Program-made: the position numbers and the translations under genes
Shown here: positions 49,922-59,976 of the stretch, one piece after another
Position numbering within the stretch: position 1 is the stretch's first letter
Layout of the letters: every line of letters starts with the position of its first letter
DNA from: Rhynchopus sp. YZ270_cl-10
Lineage: Eukaryota; Euglenozoa; Diplonemea; Diplonemida; Diplonemidae
Direction: 5' to 3'
Assembly (NCBI GenBank): GCA_964035575.1
Contig: OZ037850.1
Location: 1,074,501 to 1,138,500 of the forward strand
DNA: 64,000 nucleotides
The notes under the pieces: model-generated
What the model was told of the DNA's origin: nothing
What the model saw: only the letters and a program-made list of their open reading frames with translations
The model's database searches: none

Positions 49922-51521
49922 ATGCCGCCACGTCCCGAAGCACGAATGGCAAACAGAGCCAAAATGGTGGCCGACTTGCAAAGCAGTATGTGTTGTGTTC
50001 TCCTTTTCCCTTTACATGGCACCTACCCATGGGTGCGCTTCCTCCCTGAGCGGAGGGATCTATCTTTTCAAGGTCTCTCATGTATTTACTTATTTGTTGG
50101 TATTGCTTTCAGGACAGATGAGATAACGTTTTCTTTTGCATTGTTGCTTTAACTCTTCTGTACCTCATTTCCCTTTTCTTTTTGCAGAGTACGGTAATGA
50201 ATTAGAAGGCGGAGAGAACGAAAAGCGTCCGATGCGAGAGGTGGACATCAACGAGGACTACGACTTGGAAAAGCTTTTGCGTGAGGGGAACTTTGCCAAG
50301 GTGTACGTAGCTAAGGAGCGTGCTACAGGCGAGGCGCGTGCTGTGAAGGTGATGCAGATTGCGGACGCAGACTCGACGGTGCGCAAGGCGTGGCTGGCAC
50401 AGGAGATCGAGATCACCCGCCGTGTGCAGCACAAAAACATCGTGTACCTCCACGAGGTGATCAAGATGGGCAACGCATACTACCTGGTCTTCGAGAAGAT
50501 GGACTGCGACCTCTGGGAGTTCCTCCGCCTGCTCCGCGCGAAGACACTTTGGATCACCGAATGGCACACACGGTACCTGGTATGCCCCCCTCCCGAAAAT
50601 TTTGGGTACATTTAGTGCACCCTATTATACCTTCTATTCAGTAGAATAGAAAGTATTTGAAATAATTTTGAACACCACCAAATGGTTATCCACCCACGGT
50701 GCGCCCCCTCATGTACCAAGGTACACTATCACGAGAGGTCAATTTTCTCTCTCAGTTTTGTACAGACCGTTTACACCACAACACCACAGATGCGCTGTCT
50801 CCTTGAGGTTGTAGCCTATCTCCACAGCCACAACATCGTGCACCGTGACATCAAACCGGAGAACCTCTTGATGAACATCAAAGACGGCGAGGACCCATAT
50901 GAAATCCGCCTCACCGACTTCGGCATTGCGAAGATCATTGACAACCGTTGCACGCCCTTTGGGAGTCGTTCCTATTTGGCACCGGAGATTGTGAGCGGCA
51001 TCCGGCAGGGCTGCGATATGACGACAGACGAGGCGGAGAAGGTGCTGATGACGAGGGAGAGCGTGAAGGGGTTGGATCTGTGGGCCTGTGGTATTGTGTT
51101 GTACTTCTTGTTGGTGGGGGACTTCCCGCCTATCATCGGGCGGTCGAAGGAGTTCCTGCAGCCGCACTACCGGGACCTCAAGACCTGGGAGGAGACCATC
51201 TTCCCCGAGCGCACCGCCAAGCGTTGGGGGCGCATCGCCAGTGAGGACCGTCAGCTTATCCTCTCGTTGCTCTCGCTTGAGCCCAACCAGCGTCCAAGTG
51301 CTCTCAAAACCCTCCAGCATACCTTCTTCACCGCATTGGACAAAGAAGGCCTCGGCTCCCACCCCGCAACAGCCCTCCACGAGCCTGAGATCGATCTCGA
51401 GGATTTGCAGGTATGAACAGAAAATTGAAAAAATCATGGTTTTGAAAAAAATAAACAACAGGCGGGCGTGAACAGCCATGTGAACGACATGCGTGAGGCA
51501 TTCGACCAGCACAGTCTCTAA
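49922..51521 (+). CDS. Serine/threonine protein kinase, four exons
   Basis: 378 residues from exons 49922-49985, 50188-50579, 50790-51410 and 51462-51521; all joins keep frame. Kinase motifs: Gly-rich loop LREGNFAKVYVAKE, the catalytic Lys in ARAVKVM, Glu in the AQEIEITRRVQHKNIVYLHE helix, HRDIKPENLL, DFGIAK, and APE in SYLAPEIVSG. The order and the HRDIKPEN form fit the CAMK-like group. There is no calcium-binding or other extra domain; the C-terminal extension is 30-35 residues. Exon 4 adds AGVNSHVNDMREAFDQHSL. Intron 2 carries a copy of a dispersed repeat. Substrates are unknown. Confidence 0.88.
49986..50187 (+). other. Kinase intron 1
   Basis: 202 bp, GTATGT...TTTTTGCAG, phase 1; joins ADLQS to KYGNELE. 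Confidence 0.8.
50580..50789 (+). other. Kinase intron 2, containing a dispersed repeat
   Basis: 210 bp, GTATGC...ACACCACAG, phase 0; joins TRYL to MRCLLEVVAYLHSH and completes the helix before HRDIKPEN. It holds AAGGTACACTATCACGAGAG (50718), a second-family dispersed repeat. Confidence 0.85.
51411..51461 (+). other. Kinase intron 3
   Basis: 51 bp, GTATGA...AACAACAG, phase 0. If retained, the protein would end one codon after DLQ, so an alternative C-terminus is possible. Confidence 0.75.
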
Positions 51522-52641
51522 TTCCACCCCACTTTCCCCCCTCAATTTTTCTCTTCAAAAATTGAATCTGCTCGTCTGTTTTTGGGGTTGGGGTTTGGGG
51601 GTGGTGGTGTCAACGTAGCTCCCCCTCTTTCTTTGCTGAGAGATGTGTTGGCTCTATGGCTCGCCGTTTGCATGCCTTATAGAAGGATAGCTTTATGTAC
51701 AATGTTTCCACTGTGATTGTAACTGTGTTGGGGCTTTGTACTGCTATCAACTGTTTTTTTGGCATTCCTGATATTTTCCGACACGGTAGTATCCAGGGAA
51801 GGCTTCTATAAGTTGATTTGAGCATACAATGAGTGTAGAGAGTGAGAGGTTTCTTCTTGCATGATTTATTTTGGGGAGGGGTTGGGGGGAGGGGAGGTTT
51901 GATGGTCTCGTTCAATATGTTCAGTCGGCTCGAGGATGCAAGTATCCTTGAAGAAAGTTGGTTCTGTATTTTTATTTGTATTTTCAAAGCTTCGAATGGG
52001 CCTGAACTGAGGGAAAGGGGAGGGGGTTTGTGGGTTCCCCAATATAAAAGAACACTATTTGCTATTTTTAAAAAAAACACAACAAAAAACCTTCCTGCGA
52101 TTTTCTGCGTACTTGGTGTTCCAGAGAGGGGGCCTATGTTGATATGTCCTTGAAAGATATTCAGGAACACCAGTACTGCAAAAAAAAATTCTTTTTGGAG
52201 CGTGATTATCGACCACAAAATTTATATAATTTTTCACAATTTGTGCTTCTTTTTTTTTTGTTAACGTTGTGGTCTACGCCATGAAAGCCATGAAAGCATT
52301 CCCTCCCCCTCACGCCCCCCCCGCTGCACCCAACCTTTCTCGCCTGCATGCTTCCCATCGTTTCTTTTCGTTTAGGTGACCAAGCACGAGAGGCTTAGGT
52401 TCATCTTACAAAAAGTTCTTTTCTCTTTTTCCCCCTCTCTTTTGGTTGGATGTGTTACTCCGCGCACAAAGGCTGCCCTATCCAAAAACGACGTCCTCTT
52501 CTTCCCCCTCTCACATTTTTAAACCACTCCCAATCGAAACCTATTCACTTCAGGGACACAAAACCTATACACTACTTTCCATTTTTTTGTGTCAATTACA
52601 TTTGATTTGATTTTTCTCAGATTTTTTCTTAACTTTGAAAG
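51522..52641 (+). other. Spacer with a possible small minus-strand frame
   Basis: Mostly non-coding. 51610-51765 on the minus strand could encode 51 residues (MPKKQLIAVQSPNTV...KKEGELR). It reads more like protein than the surrounding sequence, but the codon use is A/T-rich, no acceptor precedes it and its strand is opposite to all host genes, so it is not called as a gene. A block-1 repeat (GGTGACCAAGCACGAGAGGC) lies at 52375. TTTTTCTCAG at 52611-52620 is the acceptor of the next gene. Confidence 0.5.
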
Positions 52642-54245
52642 ATGCACGAAGGGATTACCAGGGCATACGAAGACATAGTAGATGCATGCGGTGGCAACAG
52701 CAGCGATGCCTACGACGAGGCCGTACAGTCCCTTCGCAGCGCTTTGGCAGGACGCACTGTGTGCTCCGAGCACCCCGAAGAACATTATCTACGAAGCTGC
52801 TTGCACCTCTTAAAAGGAGAGTTCTCACTAGAGGCTGCACGCCCTCAGGAAGAAAGCGAAACTGTTGTTGTCGCCACAATAAAACACCAGAACATGCCCT
52901 CCCCCGACGATGCCTCACATCCAGGGAGAACAAACAAAGTTATTTTCAAGATTCGCGGAAAATACCCAGACGCCTCCACCAACGAGGCCACCCACTTCAA
53001 GCTTGCAAGACATATTGGTTTGGGTAGCGCAGTGGCACCCTCTATTCCGTTTACCTTAGATATGACGAGTATCCAGCCGGACGCTACTCCAACGTTGCAA
53101 TGTGCGTTGAAGCCTCTCTTCGCAGAGGTGTGTCTGAGGAGGGAGAGGTACATCCCGGACACAGTGTGCTGTACAGCGGAGCTCTTCGTGCCGCTTCTGT
53201 CTGCGTCTATCGGTGCGCAGGCGGATGAGGACGGTGCGTACCCACTGTCGCACCACAGTCATCTGTTCTTGAAGCGGTTCCTAACAGCGGCAGGTTCATG
53301 TGATGCGGCCCAAGCATATACCTCAACGCAGTGTGGTGGAGAGGCGCAAAGTGCGAGACGCTGGCACTGCGATACATCGATCTTCGGGAGTGTGGCAGAC
53401 GCAGACCTCGTGGGGCTGATGAACATTCTCTCGCAAAGTAGTGTTGAGAAGTTGGTTGTGCTTGCTGCAGTCGGTATGTATTGCTAGGTGGGTGTTCATT
53501 TTGGATATTTTTTTTAAAACAGTTTTTGAGCGTGACGGCGGGCTGTCGAATCTAATGTTCACCATAAAGCGCAGCGAAGGAGGCAGCAGTGAGGTGCCCT
53601 GCTTTGAGGCAGACCTGGTTGCTGTCGACAACACCCACGTTCTCACGGAGCACAGCGAGCAGAGGGTGCTCCTGGGGGCGGTCTCATCTGACACACTAGG
53701 GGAGGGTGAATACGCATACCCGGCTGTTCTTGGGTTGCCCGGTGCGTTGCAGCCGCTGTCGGCGGGCATGCGCGACACAATCCTTGGGTGGGACACAACA
53801 GAGATCGGCAACCTGCTTCGTGCCCACCTTCTGTCCAACGGTCACCCTGCCCTCAACGCAACACAGAAGTGTCTCGACCGTATCAAAAAGCTGCAGCACC
53901 TCGTCACGTCACACCCGAGGATGTCTCTTTTCGACCTCGCCTCTGAAGTCATTCCTGTCTACAAACGCGACTTCCAAGAAGCTGCGGAACGTGGCGACAT
54001 GGGGCCCTTCCCGGTATGGTTTCATAGATTGTAGTTGGGCTCTCAAAACTTTCGAATTTTTTTTAAAACAGGAAATGCAAAGCATTGAACGCGACGCGCG
54101 CCCCCTCAGCGACTGGGCCAGCGAGGCTGAGGCGGAGAGGCAGGGCAAGAAGCACCGCTGGCTCTGCACTGCTGTGGCAGCCCTGGCTGGCGTAGGAGGG
54201 CTGCTGATGTGGAGTAGTGCTCCTGCAAGAGAGCCGCAGTACTGA
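52642..54245 (+). CDS. Tail-anchored protein of unknown function, three exons
   Basis: 498 residues from exons 52642-53473, 53523-54013 and 54072-54245. Introns are tiny (49 and 58 bp), both GTATG...AAAACAG, with phases 1 and 0; splicing joins LAAVV to FERDGGLSNL and GPFP to EMQSIER. The N-terminus has a helical segment (AYEDIVDACGGNSSDAYDEA). The body has no recognised domain. The last 60 residues end in a single hydrophobic segment (WLCTAVAALAGVGGLLMW) followed by a short polar tail, as in tail-anchored proteins of the ER, mitochondrial or peroxisomal membrane. No signal peptide. ATG at 52642, 21 bases after TTCTCAG. Not recognised by family. Confidence 0.78.
53474..53522 (+). other. Intron 1 of the tail-anchored protein gene
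   Basis: 49 bp, GTATGT...TTTTTTAAAACAG; very short. Confidence 0.8.
54014..54071 (+). other. Intron 2 of the tail-anchored protein gene
   Basis: 58 bp, GTATGG...TTTTTTAAAACAG; its 3' end is nearly identical to that of intron 1. Confidence 0.8.
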
Positions 54246-55095
54246 GAGAACGGAGAAAAGAGGTGTCAGGCCGAGGTGGGGAGATGACCGTTGTTCAGAC
54301 TATCAAAAAAGAACAAAAAAACCTTCATTCTTTCTTTTATTTTGTGCAATACCCCCTGCTCTGCAAAGTTCAAAGAAAAAAGTCAGACCCAGGGTTCCAA
54401 TCTGTTTAAGATGACTAAGCACAGACTTAGGTCATCTTATATTGTTTCTTGTCAACTCTGTCACATTGTGCTGTGCTGTCGTATAAGAAAAGCATCCTAG
54501 CCTTCGATGGTGATAGCTTTGAAGCAAAAACGAATATGCCGTATACTGACGGTGTTTTTTTTGTTGCAAAGGTGTCACGATAAATAATACAAAAAAAATG
54601 CTTTGACCCGGAGGGATGTGGTAATACACTACGACTCGTAGTAGTCGGTTAGTTGGTGTAACCCTTCTGCTGCCCTTTTTTTTTTTTTTTTTTTTTTTTA
54701 CTGGTTTTCTTCCTTGCTTTCGTATTTTTTGTTTTCTGTATCTATGTGGATCCCCCCCAGTGAACCGTTTGGGACCCCGCTCTGCCGTGGCAGTCGTGGT
54801 TAGCGTTGTCATGTTTGTCTGTAGCACACAAGTAAGAAGAGAGACTCTAGGTCTCATTGGCGTCTGTTTCTCAAAAGTTTGGTTGTTGTTCTACTCTTGT
54901 GGGTTGCCGTTAAACGGAAGCGCCTCCCCATTTACCACGAAAATCGGGGGGAACATACAGGCTGCACAGATCTCCCCCCACTATGTGGCAGTCGAGCCTT
55001 GTTACGTGGCTCCCTGGCCTGACTGCGAACTCCGCGCAACCTCACACGAGGTTAACCACGGAGTCAAAAGGAAAAAGAAAATATGATAAAAAAAA

Positions 55096-55145
55096 AATTT
55101 ATAAAGTGCACCCAAGCCCCCCGGGGCCTGGGCACTTTATAAATT
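55096..55145. repeat. Strong palindrome/hairpin
   Basis: AATTTATAAAGTGC and GCACTTTATAAATT pair perfectly around CCCA-GCCCC/GGGGC-TGGG inner pairs. It may be a tiny MITE or a structured RNA end. Confidence 0.7.
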
Positions 55146-55176
55146 AAAAGGAAAAGCAATGATTTGTTTTTTTTTT

Positions 55177-55210
<34 letters not shown>

Positions 55211-55966
55211 ATTTTTTTTTGTTTTTTTATTGTTTTTTTTTTGAAAAGTAAAAAGTATGTTTGAAAGTGTAACACACGTCTTCGTAGAAGACGGCGTTCC
55301 GCACATGTTTTGTCTTCGCAACCGTCAGTTGCGCTGGTCGTGGTGCCGCAGGTACGTCCTGGGCTTGCTTTTTGTTCGTGGTTTTTTTTTCTCTTTTCTT
55401 TATTGTTTCAAGTTTTGGCCGGCGTCTCCTCAGCAGGTGTTGCTCCGCACGAGTTCAGGCAGGCTGGCCTCTGTCAGTTTTGCCTTTTTTTAGTTTGTTT
55501 TTTTTTGCACGATTGTGGAAATGGGTCTGTGCTGCGAGGTGCATTCATCTTTCCAACTGTTCTCTTTATCGTGCCGGTTTTGTGCCATATTATTCTGTCT
55601 TAAAAAATTGCTGATGATTTTTTCAAAAACGAAAAAAAGAAGAGGGGGGCAAACGATCGTGTTCTCCTGTCTGAAGGCTGCAATGACACTTTCTCGCACG
55701 GGGTTGGTCCAAAAGAGGTGTTTTGTTAGCCCCCTTAGCTCCCCCCATCACCCGCATTAAGTAGCTGAAGCTACTGAGATTTATTCCAATCTACGAAACG
55801 AGATTCTTACCCTGCGAAGCGATAGGCCGGGTTTTGGCCTTTTTGCCGTGAAAAAAAAATCCTGGCACCTCGCACCACTGGGACACGGTCCCGGGTTTAC
55901 TCTGGATAGAACAAAAAAGAGCGGCCACACTGCCTCGGCAGCGCTGAAGAGACGAGAGTGAATACC

Positions 55967-56002
<36 letters not shown>

Positions 56003-56416
56003 AGAAACCCGTCCTTGGATAGGTGATTGTCGAAACTACAAAAAAAAAAAAAAATACATAGTGGAGTTCATCTTCGGGTGTCTACACTACTACCACCAAG
56101 TTTTCAAAAAAAGGAAACATACAGTATCTGCGTACAAAGGACCGTTTGAGACGCCAGGACCTACGGTTTTCCCAGTCAGCTTGCTGGCTGGGCTAACGGA
56201 TGTGCTTGGGTCTCTGTACGGTATACCTAGCAGGATAATACGCAATTCTGGCGTGTGTCAAGCGCTCATCTAGTCAGTTTTGGTTGAGGTACTGTGAACG
56301 TTTGAAAGCAGCTCTGCTGTACCCCCCCTTTCCCCATTGTCTTGCGCTTTTTCTTTGGAGGTAACTAAGCAGGCCATGCTGATGCGAGGTTACCATTTAT
56401 TGTTCTTGTGAGTCTT

Positions 56417-56502
56417 CCACCTGATTTTTACCCCGCGTAAAGCACGTATAGGGAGCCTGTAGGGACCTATACAGTCCTATACGCGGGGTAAAAATCAGGT
56501 GG
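56417..56502. mobile_element. Hairpin MITE with 5-bp target duplication
   Basis: The ends CCACCTGATTTTTACCCCGC(GTA) and the exact complement are 23-bp perfect inverted repeats around a 40-bp loop. The element is flanked by GTCTT on both sides (56412-56416, 56503-56507). Confidence 0.75.
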
Positions 56503-57660
56503 GTCTTTAGGGTATGCAGTGATATCCATTTTTTGAAGCTTTCTCTTTTTTTATAAAGAGGTTGTGTGATTCGCCGAGCGGTTGTGAACAGCCTCTGTTC
56601 TCTCTTACGGTACGGACAATTTCACATTTTTTTTTTTCTCTTTCTTGCAAACGATACCGCTAAACCTATGGGAAATGTTCCGGAAAATGAAAAAAAGGCG
56701 TGCATTTTTTGTGGCGGGTATTCCCCCCTTCAGTGAAGGTCATGACAAAAAAAATAATGGAGTATTTTTTTTTTTCTCTTTGAGTTTTGCACTTTCAACT
56801 TCTCTCTTTCATCTTCACATATTGTTCTTACCCCTTAAGGCACGTTCCCTTTGTTCTTTTTTTCGCGCTTGAAACCGAGGTCTGAAAATCGATACCTGTT
56901 TCAAAGGCGCTGCGTGTGTGCTTCAGTTCTTCCGACTGTTGAGAGGCGATGAGGTGGCGCGGTTAGTAAAAGCGTTTCGAAATTAAAAGACCTCCATTCT
57001 GGTATTTCTTTGCAAAAAAAAAAATAAAAAAAATCAGCTCTGTTGTCCGTTGGCCATCCAGACCCCACACACCCTCCAGTACCGATCTATCCCCGCTTTC
57101 TTACCCGATCTTGCACTCCCCCTTCCGCGCCGCGGGTCGTTTCGTTGAACTGCTTCAATTTATTGTCTTTGTCCCAAGCCCAATCGGCGCACAACACCTT
57201 CTTGAGCAACAGAATGCGAGTATATTGCATAGTCCATACTCGCATCTGTTGCTCGGAGGTGCACTCTAAGTGAGCGCTTTGTTGGGCATCATCTTCAGGA
57301 TGGCCTCGTTGTCATCCTCCACCTCTGGTGCACAGCCAAATTGACCCTACAGTCCGCACGGATTCCAATTGTGTCAAAACCAATACATTTCCCTTCGGAG
57401 GAACTCGACCTCACTGTCGGTCAGGATTGATTGGCGCCACGTCCCACTCAGATGACAGATGCCACGAAACCATAATATGTTGCCGTGTCATCTGTTATCT
57501 GTTGGCGATCAACGAAAAACCCTTTTTCTGATTTCGTTTCTTTATCAGACAGAGCTAAAACCACGTCAGTTTTTATTTTGTATTTTTGCTTATGACTCAA
57601 ACCCTTTCCGCATTCCCTCCCACCACAGGCTCGTTTTTCAACATTGCAAACCTAGTAATA

Positions 57661-58276
57661 ATGTCAGCAAAGCGTCAGCAGAGTGTGCAACCGACTGAGT
57701 TTGCGAAGTCCGGTCCTAACCAGGTTGGGCTCGATGAGGGTATGCCGACAGACAGGCTATCATCTTCATATTTCCACTGTCTCATTTCACACTGCTTTTT
57801 TCCCCTCCAATCACACTTTTCGAAGGGCAAGCTAAAGCACAGTGAGGCTTAGACATTCTTATCCATCTCTTCTCGAAGGTTACAATGCCTGTCCACCGAT
57901 GAATGGTGAGGCATTTTCACTTTGAACCTCTCTTCCTGGGTTCGAACCCAAAACTGCTCTTTTCTTTCAAAATAATTTTCATCATTTCCACAGTTGGCAA
58001 CTTCGCGCCCGAGAAGACAGCAAAGGGTGGCCTCTCGATTGACGGTGTCTTGGTCATGATTTCCTTCATTATTGGGTATGGCGACTTACACCCCTCCCTC
58101 ACACACATTCCCCCTGGGGCCATACTCTAAGAATTACCCCATTAGTTTATCAATCTATTCAAATTAGTTATCAAACCCATTCCCCACCACACACTCCTCT
58201 TATCCACAGATGGCTTTGGATTGTGTCGGATTTGACTGGAGTCACCGTGGAAACCTGCATGGCGCAATACAAATAA
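57661..58276 (+). CDS. Small single-pass membrane protein, three exons
   Basis: 75 residues from exons 57661-57739, 57994-58075 and 58210-58276; all joins keep frame (phases 1 and 2). It begins MSAKRQQSVQPTEFAKSGPN and has one hydrophobic segment near the middle to C-terminal part (GVLVMISFIIGWLWIVSDL), ending METC-like in VETCMAQYK. Both introns start GTATG and end CCACAG, like the other introns here. CCCACCACAG at 57619-57628 precedes the ATG by 32 bases. Each exon is under 30 codons, so the gene is easily missed. Size and layout resemble small organelle membrane-complex subunits, but no family is recognised. Confidence 0.68.
57740..57993 (+). other. Intron 1 of the small membrane protein gene, carrying a dispersed repeat
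   Basis: 254 bp, GTATGC...TTCCACAG. It contains the two-block repeat (AAGCACAGTGAGGCTTAGAC at 57835, then AATGCCTGTCCACCGATGAA at 57885). Confidence 0.7.
58076..58209 (+). other. Intron 2 of the small membrane protein gene
   Basis: 134 bp, GTATGG...TATCCACAG, phase 2. No repeat recognised in it. Confidence 0.7.
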
Positions 58277-58418
58277 ATTTCCTCCGATGTAACTTATAAT
58301 TTAGATGCCAAAAAAGACTGGGCGGGGATGGGTCTGTGTTTTTCAATTCTGATAGTATTTTTTTGTAGCAAAGAACAGAAAAAAATGTTCTGGTTTGGAA
58401 TACAGGAAGAAAAAAATA

Positions 58419-59377
58419 GGGAAAACCTTTATTCGGCTCACAAAAAGTAATTTTCCCATCATTCGGCTCACAAAATAAAATTTTTCCATCATTCTATCAA
58501 AGTTACTATAATTTTTCCTTCATTCGGCTCACAAAAGTTAATTTTTCCACCATTCTATCAATATTTTGCCAATTTTTCCATCATTCTATCAAAGTTTTTT
58601 TTTTCACTTTTTCGAGGAAATATTTCCGCTGGAAAAAATTTTTGGGTAGGATTTTTTGCCCGTTTTTATAGGTTGTGGGAGGGAAAATTCGTAGGTGACT
58701 TATTGCGGCGAAGGTCACGCATGTCAGCAATCACACTATGTGCACCATAGTTTGATACACTTCTCACGTTATCGCAGGTCCGGGAGGCGACGGCGCCGAC
58801 GATTCCTGTGTTGGCAACAGGGTGATCGTCAGAGGTGCAGGTGCGCTCGTGCTGGGTGATGCGACAACCATCACCGTCTTGCACCGCACACACCCTCCAT
58901 GCACATAAGGAACCGGCACACAAGGGTCATTCGGGTGCCTGTGCGGTTCGAGACGCGGAAGGAAAAATGTGGAGGATGAAGGACTGCCACGTTACCGTCT
59001 CCTTTAGGTCATCCAAGCTGTTAAACTCGGCACCAGTGACCACTTGTCTTTGCATGTTTAGCAAACAGTGTGTAATTTGTGACCCTAGAACTATAAATTT
59101 TTCGAAAAATGCAAAAAAAATGACCCCATTTTTCCTCAAAAAACCACCCAATTTTTTTTTTCCAGCGGCAAAAATTTCTTCGAAAAAGTGAAAAAAAAAA
59201 CTTTGATAGAATGATGGAAAAATTGGCAAAATATTGATAGAATGGTGGAAAAATTAACTTTTGTGAGCCGAATGAAGGAAAAATTATAGTAACTTTGATA
59301 GAATGATGGAAAAATTTTATTTTGTGAGCCGAATGATGGAAAAATTACTTTTTGTGAGCCGAATAAAGGTTTTCCCA
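58419..59377. mobile_element. MULE-like element (0.96 kb) with long inverted repeats
   Basis: The first and last ~240 bp are near-perfect reverse complements starting GGGAAAACCTTTATTCGGCT, and contain repeated TTTTTCCATCATTC and ATTCGGCTCACAAAA motifs. A perfect 9-bp direct repeat AAAAAAATA flanks it (58410-58418, 59378-59386). Termini (GGGAAAAC) and duplication length match the 20174-22294 element (GGGGAAAC, 9 bp). The unique middle (about 58670-59050) is GC-rich and reads like a captured fragment of coding DNA on the minus strand, but no protein was recognised. Confidence 0.85.
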
Positions 59378-59976
59378 AAAAAATAATGTAAAATACAGTA
59401 GTGTGGAGTGAGGGGGAAGAGAAGCTAGTGTCAAGATGGGTCAAAGTTACGGCCATCTTAATAAATGTTTCTCGCATTTGCCTCTCCATCCGCCTTTTAT
59501 TTTTTTTTTTTTTAATTTTTTTTTTTATTTTTCTGTAGCAATCTCGCATTGCTCTCTGCAATGTGCTGGTTAGATTGTGTGTCCCGGTCTTACCAAAACC
59601 CTCTCCCCCTCCCCACACCAACACACACACCCGAGATGGAGTGGGTGAAAGCTTTTTTATAAGCTTCACAAAAAAAAGAACACGTTTTTCTTTGAATACT
59701 ATAGCACAGTTGGCAGCTGCCCGAAGAGGAAATGGGGGAAAGGAGAAAAACCCCGTTGGTGCTAGACTCTATCGATGACAGTTTTATATGAGCCTTTATC
59801 ACCCTGGATTTTTCATTCCCTTTCTTACCTAACGATTTGAGGCGGGGGTGTCCACATTGAGGAACGAAATTTTCATACAATTTCTTTGGTTCTGACTCTC
59901 TCTGGCAATGCCTCCAAGAGTTTCTTTTCATCAACTTCACCATTTTTTTTAACCCTCCAGGAAAAAAAACAACAAA
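59378..59976 (+). other. Spacer before the MAPR gene
   Basis: T/A runs and non-coding sequence; no repeat family recognised. It ends in a pyrimidine tract and AACCCTCCAG (59951-59960), the acceptor of the MAPR gene. Confidence 0.5.

Larger units (their letters stand above)
54246..57660 (+). other. Long spacer with repeats and homopolymers
   Basis: No convincing gene. It contains a block-1 relic (AGATGACTAAGCACAGACTT, 54410), T runs at 54678-54699 and 55160-55210, a strong 50-bp hairpin (55096-55145), an 86-bp hairpin element (56417-56502), and A runs at 55972-55999. A possible first exon begins at 55256 (MFESVTHVFVEDGVPHMF..., followed by CAG/GTACGT), but its donor differs from the GTATG used by every other intron here and no good second exon is seen. 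Confidence 0.5.

Noticed and set aside
51610-52218. 202-codon minus-strand frame
   Set aside because: Most of it translates T/A- and C-rich spacer; only the last 51 codons look protein-like and they lack supporting context, so no gene was called.
54760-55086. Frame of 108 codons starting GTG
   Set aside because: No ATG start near its beginning, no acceptor context, no recognisable domain, and A-rich tail.
55256-55614. Two-exon gene starting MFESVTHVF
   Set aside because: The donor is GTACG rather than GTATG, and the possible second exons are T-rich and low-complexity.
19524-57945. Interpreting the dispersed repeats as introner elements that create introns
   Set aside because: Their candidate donors read GTGAC or GTACA, whereas every supported intron begins GTATG, and most copies lie between genes. 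Two copies merely sit inside introns.
57936-57952. tRNA B-box-like GGGTTCGAACCC
   Set aside because: A lone short palindrome inside an intron; no A box or cloverleaf in the right position.
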